64,000 nt of DNA from Methyloversatilis discipulorum (GTDB lineage Bacteria; Pseudomonadota; Gammaproteobacteria; Burkholderiales; Rhodocyclaceae), in the NCBI RefSeq assembly GCF_000385375.1, contig NZ_ARVV01000001.1, positions 1,860,001 to 1,924,000 of the forward strand. The letters run 5' to 3'. The translations under genes and the position numbers were made by a program. Shown piece after piece: positions 8,977 through 16,148 of the stretch (position 1 is the stretch's first letter; every line of letters starts with the position of its first letter). Below the pieces are notes generated by a model that did not search any database, was not told the DNA's origin, and saw only the letters and a program-made list of their open reading frames with translations.

Positions 8977-10698
8977 TCAGTGATGCGGCCAGCTGGCGCC
9001 GCCGGGCGCGCCGCGCCCGAAATGCCGCACGACGTGTTCCGCCATGCCGCGCGCAAGTTCGTTTTCGCCAAGGAACACCGTGCCGAGGCTCTCGCGCTCA
9101 AGCAGTTCGGCTTCTTCCTCGTTGTGGGTGCGCAGCACCACGGCGATCTCAGGGTTCAGCGTGCGTGCGATCTCGACCATCTTGCGCACATTCACCGTTT
9201 CCGGAATCGCGATCACCAGCATCGCGGCCTTGGCGATGTGCGCCTGGATCAGCACCTCCGGCGTCTGTGCGTCGCCGAACACCGCCGGCACGCCTTCGCG
9301 CCGCAGCTGGTCGACGCGCTCACGGTTCTGTTCGGCGACCACGCAGGGAATGTGCTGTTCGCGCAGCGCGTCGGCGATGCGCCGGCCGACGCGGCCGTAG
9401 CCGACCAGCACCACCTGTTCGTTCAGCAGGCGCGCGTCGGTGGTCATCGGCAGCGCCGCCAGCGGGTCGTCGCGCTGTTCCAGCCGGCGGGCCAGCGACG
9501 AGCGCGCGATGGCCCAGGCGCGGAAGGGTTCGATGGCGGAGAACAGTGCCGCGTTGGCGGCGATCGATATCAGCGCGCCGGCCAGCACCAGACTTTGCCC
9601 CTCGGCCGGCATCAGCCCGAGGTTCACGCCCAGCCCGGCGAGGATGAACGAGAACTCGCCGATCTGCGCCAGGCTGGCGCCCACCGTCAGCGCGGTATTC
9701 AGCGGGTAGCGGAAGGCGAGCACCAGCAGCACCGCGGCGATGGTCTTGCCCACCATGATGATGGCCACCACCAGCAGCAGCTTCAGCGGCTGCGTCCAGA
9801 TCACGGCCGGGTCGAACAGCATGCCGACCGACACGAAGAACAGCACGGCGAAGGCGTCGCGCAGTGGCAGCGACTCGTCGGCGGCGCGGTGGCTGAACTC
9901 CGACTCGCGCATCATCATGCCGGCGAAGAAGGCGCCCAGCGCGAAGGACACGTCGAACAGCGCCGCCGCTCCGAAGGCCACGCCGACGGCGATGGCCACC
10001 ACGCTCAGCGTGAACAGTTCCTGCGATCCGCTGCGCGCCACCCACCACAGCAGGCGCGGCAGCACCCGGCGGCCGACCACCAGCATGAGCACGATGAAGG
10101 CGATCACCTTGGCCAGCGTGATCGCCATTGCGAGGCCAAGGTCGCGGCCCGATGCGGCGGCGTCATTGCCCGACAGCACGCCGGCCAGCGCCGGCAGCAG
10201 CACCAGCACCAGCACCATCACCAGATCCTCGACCACCAGCCAGCCGACCGCGATCTGGCCGTTGATCGACTTCAGCAGTCCCTTGGCTTCGAGCGCGCGC
10301 AGCAGCACCACGGTGCTGGCCACCGACAGGCAAAGGCCGAACACGATGGCCGCACCGATGTCCCAGCCCCACATCGTGGAGACCGCCATGCCGAGCAGCG
10401 TGGCGACCGCGATCTGCACCACAGCGCCCGGCACCGCGATGCGCTTGACCGCCATCAGGTCGTCGAGCGAGAAATGCAGGCCGACGCCGAACATCAGCAG
10501 CATCACGCCGATCTCGGCCAGCTGGCTGGCCAGTCCGATGTCGGCGACGAAGCCCGGCGTGGTCGGACTGATCACGATGCCCGCCATCAGATAGCCGACC
10601 AGCGGCGGCATGCGCAGGCGTACCGCGATCAGGCCGAAGATCATGGCGAGGCCGAAACCGGCCGCGATGGTGGCGATGAGGGTGATGTCGTGTGGCAT
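8977..10698 (-). CDS. ybaL: Cation:proton antiporter with TrkA-N domain (YbaL/KefB type)
   Basis: 573 residues. Residues ~1-390 are a monovalent cation:H+ antiporter-2 domain with about 12 helices (LMFGVGLHFSLDDLMAVK, LCLSVASTVVLLRALE, QIAVGWLVVEDLVMVL). Residues ~410-530 are a TrkA-N/Rossmann domain (VVLVGYGRVGRRIADAL). Sequence and layout match E. coli YbaL closely. By family it exchanges K+ or Na+ for protons in the inner membrane, gated by nucleotide on the cytosolic domain. It is the first gene of the operon ybaL, P-type ATPase, uspA, yrbG, a set suited to pH and ion stress. Confidence 0.9.
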   Translation of the reverse strand: MPHDITLIATIAAGFGLAMIFGLIAVRLRMPPLVGYLMAGIVISPTTPGFVADIGLASQLAEIGVMLLMFGVGLHFSLDDLMAVKRIAVPGAVVQIAVATLLGMAVSTMWGWDIGAAIVFGLCLSVASTVVLLRALEAKGLLKSINGQIAVGWLVVEDLVMVLVLVLLPALAGVLSGNDAAASGRDLGLAMAITLAKVIAFIVLMLVVGRRVLPRLLWWVARSGSQELFTLSVVAIAVGVAFGAAALFDVSFALGAFFAGMMMRESEFSHRAADESLPLRDAFAVLFFVSVGMLFDPAVIWTQPLKLLLVVAIIMVGKTIAAVLLVLAFRYPLNTALTVGASLAQIGEFSFILAGLGVNLGLMPAEGQSLVLAGALISIAANAALFSAIEPFRAWAIARSSLARRLEQRDDPLAALPMTTDARLLNEQVVLVGYGRVGRRIADALREQHIPCVVAEQNRERVDQLRREGVPAVFGDAQTPEVLIQAHIAKAAMLVIAIPETVNVRKMVEIARTLNPEIAVVLRTHNEEEAELLERESLGTVFLGENELARGMAEHVVRHFGRGAPGGASWPHH

Positions 10699-11147
10699 GG
10701 CGCGTTCTGGTTATCGTTGGGGCGTATGCATGCACCACGCATTGTGCGCGCGCACGATCGTCCCCCGGCGGCGCGGGTTGCGTGAAGCTGAAGACCTGCG
10801 TCCCGGGCGTCTGTTCGGCCACCGGCAGTGTGGCCATCGCTTTCTTAGTGTGCTTCGTATTAGATCAAACTTTTTCGCATCGGCCGTGACTGCGCATGCC
10901 GCGGCGATGGCGACGGCACAGTGTGCGACGCGCTGCGCCGGGCCGTTCCGCCGCGAGGTGCCGGGAAGCTGGCCTCTCAAATTCTGTCGATGAAACAGCC
11001 CTTAATGAAATTCTTTAGACTCGGTTCAGATCAGCTGCGAGGCGCCCAGGTGCGCCGCTGACGATACTGGCAGTGCAGGTCAGGCAACACGATCACCGGG
11101 ATGCAGGGCCTGCGGAAGAGCCATCCATCAAAACTGAGGAGATAGAC
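10699..11147. other. Intergenic region between ybaL and pqqA copy 2
   Basis: About 450 bp with no convincing gene on either strand. It should hold the promoter of the ybaL operon on its left and that of pqqA copy 2 on its right. An AT-rich stretch around 10845-10880 could be promoter for the leftward operon. No clear -35/-10 pair or operator could be assigned. Confidence 0.5.
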
Positions 11148-11222
11148 ATGAGCTGGGAAACCCCGAAGGCCACCGACCTGCGTTTCGGCTTCGAAATCAC
11201 CATGTACGTCGCCAACCGCTAA
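11148..11222 (+). CDS. pqqA: PQQ precursor peptide PqqA, copy 2
   Basis: A 24-residue peptide with the PqqA core FGFEITMYVANR, including the conserved Glu and Tyr that are linked during PQQ formation. It follows the ribosome site GAGGAG with a 6-bp spacer and is followed by a strong terminator. Apart from Ser for Asn at residue 2 it equals the copy at 728. The coding DNA is also almost the same, but the upstream regions differ, so the two may be expressed differently. It is again without pqqBCDE. It marks the left edge of the low-GC cassette island. Confidence 0.93.
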   Translation: MSWETPKATDLRFGFEITMYVANR

Positions 11223-11241
11223 GTTCTGCGGTGGCAAGAAA

Positions 11242-11280
11242 AACGGCGGGCCTTGTGCCCGCCGTTCTTTTCTTCTGTTT
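11242..11280 (+). terminator. Rho-independent terminator of pqqA copy 2
   Basis: Nine-base arms AACGGCGGG and CCCGCCGTT around a short loop, followed by the T-rich tail CTTTTCTTCTGTTT. Confidence 0.85.
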
Positions 11281-11340
11281 GCAGTGGGTTGCCGGTGCTG
11301 GTCGCTGCGTTGGTCGCCTCACTCTTAGGTGAGTTGGCGT

Positions 11341-11709
11341 CTACAAGACCCGCGGCGATTCCACATCAATCTCCGGCGGATGAAACGAGAGCACACTGAG
11401 ACAGCCATCTGGCCCGGTAACCAGAAACTCCCGTACACCCTCTCTGTTCGCAGTTGAGATAAACCCGCTCCGCTGTCCTTCTTGCTGAAGCCAGCCGCCA
11501 TCATGTATCTCGAATAGCCCGCCGCACTTGGCCGAACACGAAGGCCAGAACTCGAGCAGGTCTCCTTCGTCGAGAAATCTGAAGCCGATGACCGCTTTAA
11601 ACCTCAGCGTTGGACCGACACCCGTCCTTACAACGAGTGTCTTCAAGTCGTACGTAACGCTCTGGACCTCCGCGCCGCGCGGGAACTCATTCAGTGTGGA
11701 CGCAAGCAT
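11341..11709 (-). CDS. Hypothetical protein
   Basis: 122 residues with no signal peptide or membrane segment, and family not recognised. The composition is ordinary for a folded, mixed alpha/beta cytosolic protein (TYDLKTLVVRTGVGPTLRFKA, FLVTGPDGCLSVLSF). It belongs to the minus-strand island that contains integron recombination sites further along. Just upstream of its start is one of three related ~70-bp elements described in the findings. It could be an old gene cassette whose attC has decayed, but no attC is visible at its 3' end. Confidence 0.6.
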   Translation of the reverse strand: MLASTLNEFPRGAEVQSVTYDLKTLVVRTGVGPTLRFKAVIGFRFLDEGDLLEFWPSCSAKCGGLFEIHDGGWLQQEGQRSGFISTANREGVREFLVTGPDGCLSVLSFHPPEIDVESPRVL

Positions 11710-11842
11710 CTAGGCGCTCCTGATACGCAGTAGAAATATCCCGTTCCGGGGCAAGCGTATGTGTCCCGTCTTCGTCAGGTCGAAGTCGTTCATCCTCGTT
11801 TCAGATCCGGCGACCTTCATCCCATATGGGAATAAATGAGAT

Positions 11843-11965
11843 CTAGACTCCGTTTGTTCCGTGCTTGCGCCGGCCTTGCCGCACATAGACGAGCGAGCCG
11901 ACGGGCAGACCGGCTTTGCCGATGCATACCTCAATCTGCCGGCGGGTCGGCGTGGTCGCCGTCAT
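11843..11965 (-). pseudogene. hipA: Truncated hipA (N-terminal stub of HipA-like kinase)
   Basis: A 40-codon frame that starts at an ATG overlapping the hipB stop (TGATG), as hipA genes do, and ends in TAG. It reads QIEVCIGKAGLPVGSLVYVR followed by QGRRKHG, which matches the first beta-strands of HipA-family toxins (E/L-V-x-I-G-x-x-x-V-G-x-L-x-x). Full HipA proteins have over 400 residues, so everything carrying the kinase site is lost. The DNA downstream shows no continuation in any frame. The stub should be inactive, leaving the antitoxin alone. Confidence 0.65.
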
Positions 11966-12288
11966 CAGAGCGCTCCCGACGTACCGGCCTTGCTGCGCAC
12001 GCGCTTGGGCAGGTTCTCGTCCATCAGGGTCAGACCGATGTCGTCCTTCGCCGTGTCCAGCAGGTCTTCCAGCGCCTGAATCTCTCCGAAGACGTGAAGC
12101 GCGCGGGCGAAGAAGTGAATGGGAACCCGCAGGTCGCCTTTTTCCATGCGCCGCACGGTCGACAGCGACGCACCCATGCGCTCGGCGAGCGAGGCCTGCG
12201 AAATGTGCCGCCGACGGCGGGCGAGGGAGATGTCGCTGCCAAGCTTGCGGATCGCCCGCTCGACTCGCAGAGGAACTGGAGCTTCCAT
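11965..12288 (-). CDS. hipB: HipB-like XRE-family antitoxin/regulator
   Basis: 107 residues with an XRE helix-turn-helix at about residues 18-70 (DISLARRRRHISQASLAERM, then GASLSTVRRMEKGD). The sequence ends in a short tail. It is the antitoxin and repressor partner of HipA: it binds operators upstream of its own gene. The partner gene downstream is reduced to a 40-codon stub. The start codon overlaps an AT-rich region containing a perfect palindrome (12298-12309) that fits autoregulation. Now an orphan regulator. Confidence 0.8.
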   Translation of the reverse strand: MEAPVPLRVERAIRKLGSDISLARRRRHISQASLAERMGASLSTVRRMEKGDLRVPIHFFARALHVFGEIQALEDLLDTAKDDIGLTLMDENLPKRVRSKAGTSGAL

Positions 12289-12360
12289 ATTAAGTGTCCC
12301 TATAGGGATGCTTATATTCTATTAATGTTTCTATCGGAATGATTATAGTCGACCGGCGCA
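12289..12360 (-). promoter_or_regulatory. Candidate hipB promoter/operator
   Basis: Immediately upstream of hipB is the only strongly AT-rich patch nearby. It holds the perfect 12-bp palindrome TCCCTATAGGGA, and ~30 bp on a related half-site set (TATCGGAATGATTATAG). Repeated TATxGGxAT blocks upstream of a HipB gene are what autorepressor sites look like. Confidence 0.45.
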
Positions 12361-12625
12361 GTGCGGGAGAACTGCGCTTCTTGTGGGCGTCTTCACGACA
12401 CAGAGAGGAGGGTTCGGTCCGGCGAGGACGCTCCGTCCGCGCTGCAAGCGACACCTGCGAACACGCCGCCGGGCTGGCAGTGAGAGCGCTCGACTGTCGC
12501 GAATGATGCCGGGGCACGGATAACGTCGCCAGGGTTCGTCGCGAAAAGACCGACGCGTGATCGGGATGGCGGTTGCGGTACCGGGAAATGAATGGGGTCT
12601 GAACGCAATGCCGCTATTTCGCCCA
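12361..12625. other. Intergenic stretch without recognised features
   Basis: GC-rich sequence between the hipB promoter region and the next gene's stop. Open frames here are short with biased composition. Nothing can be supported. Confidence 0.4.
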
Positions 12626-13657
12626 TTACGAGAGAGAAGCCGCTTGAGTCAGCTTCTTTAGAGCAAAGCTCCCCTTCTCCGCGACTGATGGGTGCGGATC
12701 CGACGCAAGCGCTGTAGCCAATTGAACGGCAGTAGGACCAATGATTTCATGATTCCGGATGAGTATGTCCGCTGCGACACGTCGCACAAGAGAAGACCGA
12801 TCTAGCGATGCCGCTCTCATCGTCATCTCAAGTGGAATGCTTACGGATAGAGGGCGCTCACCGAACACGGGCTTGAAATGGCCCTTGCAGTATCGTATGT
12901 CTGTCCACTCCCATTTTCTTTCCGCTAACCAGACGACTTTTCCCTCTAGCAAGAATTTATATGCTTTTGCTCTTACTGACGGTTGGATGGCACTCCTTGC
13001 AATTTCAGGTAGATGTGCATCCAGCCCCGAGGACTGACCAACTTGGCAGAAAATTGAAGCTAGTGGGCCGGTTGTGCCAGCTAGAAGAATTGACTTTAAG
13101 GAGAGGGCTACCGCCTCAATAGAAGAAATCTCCAGGAGGGCTTGTTTAGTTTCAGTTTCCATTCGTCCCCACGAAACCCAATGAGGGAGAACGGAGCATA
13201 GAACGTCGACAACGTACTCTGGCTTTGTGGCGAGAGCCATTGAAGGCAATTGTTCACGGGCCGCTACACGAACTTGAGGCACCCAATCGTTGAGGCGACG
13301 AACAGCCACTGCAAAAAAGAAGCTGTTCGGGGCTGCGCCTGATAGGGTGCGCAGCGCTCGTTCGCGCAAAAAGCCATCACCGCTGCAGAGGTCGATCCAA
13401 GTTGGAAGCGGTGTCGCCCGGCGCCAAAATTTCCATCGTGAAGGTCTATGGTTCGCAGTGGCCTGATATATCCCCCAGCGAATTAGGCGTTCCCAATTGT
13501 CCAGGTTAGCCAAAGACAAGCGTGATGTTACTTCCACCACTGGCGACATGTCGGCAACTACATTCCCACCTGGGTTGAGGGAAGCGTAATACGCGCTAAC
13601 CGCCGCAAGAACTTGTTCTTGCTGTGAGGATACGTAAGAGGTGCCTCCTAACGACAC
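12626..13657 (-). CDS. Hypothetical protein with HEAT-like helical repeats
   Basis: 343 residues starting at GTG, with no leader and no membrane helices. Repeated helical units with conserved hydrophobic spacing and VR/VA pairs (DWVPQVRVAAREQLPSMAL, SSLVRRVAADILIRNHEI, PSVAEKGSFALKKL) suggest an armadillo/HEAT-type alpha-solenoid, generally a protein-binding scaffold. The GC content is lower than in the flanking chromosome, consistent with transfer. No attC is visible at its 3' end, so it may not be a cassette although it sits next to the integron segment. Confidence 0.65.
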   Translation of the reverse strand: MSLGGTSYVSSQQEQVLAAVSAYYASLNPGGNVVADMSPVVEVTSRLSLANLDNWERLIRWGIYQATANHRPSRWKFWRRATPLPTWIDLCSGDGFLRERALRTLSGAAPNSFFFAVAVRRLNDWVPQVRVAAREQLPSMALATKPEYVVDVLCSVLPHWVSWGRMETETKQALLEISSIEAVALSLKSILLAGTTGPLASIFCQVGQSSGLDAHLPEIARSAIQPSVRAKAYKFLLEGKVVWLAERKWEWTDIRYCKGHFKPVFGERPLSVSIPLEMTMRAASLDRSSLVRRVAADILIRNHEIIGPTAVQLATALASDPHPSVAEKGSFALKKLTQAASLS

Positions 13658-13860
13658 TGTGGATTTACCCCATGCGCGGGCAATCGGATGTGTCCGCCCT
13701 TTGCCATCTCGAAGTTATTTATCATCGCATCAGTTCTGAAATAAATAAAACCTGACCCCACCAAAAATACCGATCTTTATCTCAGCTTCGTCTAGCCACT
13801 ACCCGAAAACGTGGTCTGTCCCCTATTGTTTTGCGAGACGGTCTCTAAGTTCTTTCATGG

Positions 13861-13927
13861 CGCCAACGTCTGAATTCACCGGCCTGCGCGGCTTTTCGCG
13901 CAGTTCCGGTGGAATGATGTGTTAGCA
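13861..13927 (-). repeat. Integron attC site
   Basis: In gene orientation it starts TGCTAAC and ends ACGTTGGCG, the paired core sites. Imperfect self-complementary arms (CACCGG/CCGGTG, CTGCGCG/CGCGCAG) lie between. It is directly downstream of the 257-residue gene, whose stop is 3 bp away. Confidence 0.75.
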
Positions 13928-13929
13928 CG

Positions 13930-14703
13930 CTACCCACCGATTGCTTCCCTTAACTTGCGCAATATTTTGATTCCATACGCGCCGGGAACCTGCGCGACGA
14001 GACCATATGTCAGCGAGGCAGCAGCAATAACCCAAGGGTCGGAAACTTGCCACACTAAGGCAAATATCGCTGCAACACCGATCACTACACCCGCGAGGGC
14101 AGCACGTGGTTGGGGAACACCAAGAATCTGATTTTGCGGAACCCTAAACTTTAAACGCACACCCTTTTGCATTACCGCCAGCCAGATCGTCGGTGGATTC
14201 GTGGTGTTTGGCGAATTCAAGTAGGTGAGTTTGATTGCTTGCCCCCTATTCATGATCGGCACAATGTATTCGCGCTGTCCGTTGTAGATTGCCCATTGGT
14301 TTTCAGATGGCGACGCCCCTGCTTCTACATGCAATTGCTTCTTGTAATCTTCCGACCACTGCAGAATGTTCGGTGTACCCACCACCTGGGTTTGTTCGGT
14401 CAGTAGCCGAGTGTTGTCTGTGTAAGCGCGAACAACCACATTTTCGTAGTCGTTCATGCTTTCGTTTTTTAACTCGATGGTTGAAAGATAGAGGTTGGAA
14501 ACTGGATTGTTATTCCAAGAGACTGCGACCGTACCGAAGATCACATCTTCCGTGGACATGCCTACCCGTTGGTGATTTACAAAATAGGTAAATGTTCCTC
14601 GCTTGTTAAGAACTCTCTGCGTGAGCCAAGCAGTGATAACACCGCCAATACCGCCTGCGATTGCGGAGACGTATTCGCTTTGAATGATCTGTAGGAGGTT
14701 CAT
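13930..14703 (-). CDS. Cassette-encoded membrane-anchored hypothetical protein
   Basis: 257 residues. There is one hydrophobic segment at the N-terminus (EYVSAIAGGIGGVITAWLTQ) and a two-helix hairpin near residues 205-245 (AALAGVVIGVAAIFALVW, DPWVIAAASLTYGLVAQVPG). Between them lies a ~170-residue beta-rich soluble domain of a type seen in small membrane proteins of unknown role. The family is not recognised. Its stop abuts an attC and its start follows another attC, so this is a gene cassette, second from the attI-like site of the first integron segment. Confidence 0.7.
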   Translation of the reverse strand: MNLLQIIQSEYVSAIAGGIGGVITAWLTQRVLNKRGTFTYFVNHQRVGMSTEDVIFGTVAVSWNNNPVSNLYLSTIELKNESMNDYENVVVRAYTDNTRLLTEQTQVVGTPNILQWSEDYKKQLHVEAGASPSENQWAIYNGQREYIVPIMNRGQAIKLTYLNSPNTTNPPTIWLAVMQKGVRLKFRVPQNQILGVPQPRAALAGVVIGVAAIFALVWQVSDPWVIAAASLTYGLVAQVPGAYGIKILRKLREAIGG

Positions 14704-14710
14704 AGTGGCG

Positions 14711-14827
14711 CGCTACGCCCAAGGTAAGCGGCACCGGAGCACCGAAGGTGCGGAGGGTGCCAACACAGGCCATGAGAATGGCGAAGCCATGGCCTGTGTT
14801 GGTGTCCGCTTGACCGCCCAGTTAGGC
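14711..14827 (-). repeat. Integron attC site of duplicated cassette (locus 1 copy)
   Basis: 118-bp class of attC with long complementary arms (GGCACC.../...GGTGCC and ACACAGGCCAT/ATGGCCTGTGT). It is the same site as at 57519-57636, except that the outer GTTAGGC core has become GTAGCGC here, which may block further excision. Confidence 0.75.
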
Positions 14828-14855
14828 CGCACTTTCTTTGCGAAGAATTCATAGG

Positions 14856-15191
14856 CTAGCCTGCGATTAGTTCCAGATTGGCCCAGGCAACTTCGGGTGC
14901 CAGGAAAGAACTGCCCGGTACTTTATTCCAGACGGCGGAGCTCTCTGGTTCGTTCACACGGTGAGGAGCCCAGCCCTCTTTCGTGAGGGACGTGATTGAT
15001 TGGAAGCTTGCTGCACTCGCTGGCTGGAGATTGAACGTGAACTCGAACTGCGCTTCGTTCTTCCAGTATGGTCGAGCCAAAGAAGCGGGGCTGGGATGCC
15101 ATGCACTCAACGCTTGACGCAGCCGAGCATCAATAGCGGCAGCCTCTTCAGGTCCACCGCAGTTAGCGAACAAACGTAGGAATAGCTTCAT
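14856..15191 (-). CDS. Cassette-encoded hypothetical protein, copy 1
   Basis: 111 residues, cytosolic in appearance, with a helical N-terminus (KLFLRLFANCGGPEEAAAID) and an aromatic-rich centre (ARPYWKNEAQFEFTFNL). No known motif was recognised. The gene and its attC form a 491-bp cassette that recurs at 57524-58014 with two base changes, both giving Glu to Gln. Here it is the first cassette, directly beside the attI-like junction, the position in which a newly inserted cassette is expected. Expression would come from a promoter in the attI region. Confidence 0.75.
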   Translation of the reverse strand: MKLFLRLFANCGGPEEAAAIDARLRQALSAWHPSPASLARPYWKNEAQFEFTFNLQPASAASFQSITSLTKEGWAPHRVNEPESSAVWNKVPGSSFLAPEVAWANLELIAG

Positions 15192-15198
15192 TCGTGCG

Positions 15199-15232
15199 GC
15201 CTAACTTTGTTTTCTGGCGCAGTTTTGCGCCA
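15199..15232 (-). other. attI-like integron recombination site
   Basis: Read on the minus strand the cassette joins the sequence AAAACAAAGTTAGGC. This is the same 15 bases that end attI1 of class 1 integrons, as I recall that site. A TGGCGCA/TGCGCCA hairpin lies 11 bp further. No integrase gene follows in the next 400 bp, where one would be expected on the plus strand. Confidence 0.65.
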
Positions 15233-15637
15233 TAATTATGGGCGGTGGTGGATAAATACGAAAAGTTTTCATCGGGAACTTCCTTTTTTTCAGTCGGTTG
15301 GCGCGCTGTGTGCCGGATAACTAGCGATTAAACGAACACAAAAAACCTCACCTTTGCGTTTCCGGCAAGTGGAGCATAGCCACGGGGTCTGTTCCATCAG
15401 TCATTTATCCGAGCGGAGGCGCTCTGGGCGGCACCTTGAAGTAGCTGCCTGGTCGGGCGGTTTCTCCCTTTTGTAGCCGTGCGGCCGCGGTAACCTTGCT
15501 TGCCTGAGGCGGATCTGCGGCAATCACGGGCGTCGGAGGTATTGGAGCTGAACCTTGACGCATGCCCGGGCACGGCATCCCGGCAGCGGATAGATTGCGG
15601 CCTTTCCCGCTTCTTCCCGGCATCGCCGCCCCCGCCC
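15233..15637. other. Intergenic region flanking the attI-like site
   Basis: About 400 bp that in an intact integron would hold the 5' end of intI and the cassette promoter Pc. No integrase motif was found in any frame. On the minus strand, CATAAT at about 15230-15236 could be a -10 element reading into the cassettes, with only a weak -35. The right half is GC-rich and precedes the next chromosomal gene. Confidence 0.45.
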
Positions 15638-16060
15638 ATGAACACCTCCCACCCCTCACCCCTCCACACCGAATGGGCCACGCTGCAGCACGACCACGAG
15701 CGCCATGAGCGTTGCGCGGTCGGGATCAAGATTGCTGCGGTGGCGCTGACCGCCGGCGCTGCGCTGTTCGGTTTTCCGTTCGAGCTGGCGGCGCCGCTGA
15801 CCGTGATCGTGTGGGTGATCGAGGCGATGCTGCGCACGGTGCAGGGGCGCCTGGGTCAGCGCTTGCTGAAGGTGGAAACGCTGATCGCCGACGGGGCGTC
15901 GGAGTACGCGGCCTGTCAGTTGCACACCGAGTGGCAGGCGACGCGGCCGGGCGCGGTCGGGTTGTTGATTGAGTACGCGACGAGTGCGCTGAAGCCGACG
16001 GTGGCCTTTCCGCACGCGCTGCTTCTGCTGCTGCAGGCGGCACTCGCGATTGCTGGCTGA
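15638..16060 (+). CDS. Small membrane protein of unknown function
   Basis: 140 residues. After a charged N-terminus (HTEWATLQHDHERHERCAVG) come two adjacent hydrophobic segments (IKIAAVALTAGAALFGFPF and ELAAPLTVIVWVIEAML) and a C-terminal hydrophobic tail (FPHALLLLLQAALAIAG). It looks like a small inner-membrane protein with a soluble helical middle. The ATG follows a poor ribosome site. Base composition returns to the high GC of the host chromosome, so this marks the right edge of the integron segment. No family recognised. Confidence 0.6.
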   Translation: MNTSHPSPLHTEWATLQHDHERHERCAVGIKIAAVALTAGAALFGFPFELAAPLTVIVWVIEAMLRTVQGRLGQRLLKVETLIADGASEYAACQLHTEWQATRPGAVGLLIEYATSALKPTVAFPHALLLLLQAALAIAG

Positions 16061-16148
16061 GTCGTTTGCTGCATTGCGAAACATCAAGGCGCTGAAACGC
16101 GGGCCGGGGCACAATCGGGGCGACTCCCGCATTGCAACGGACTGAACC

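Noticed and set aside
11710..11934. A 74-codon minus-strand frame (MRYASAKPV...) between the 122-residue gene and hipB
   Set aside because: It overlaps the hipA stub in another frame and its first half is the shadow of that stub; the rest belongs to the repeated ~70-bp element.
15233..15637. Integron integrase or its remnant beside the attI-like site
   Set aside because: No tyrosine-recombinase motif was found in any frame; the frames present are short and biased.
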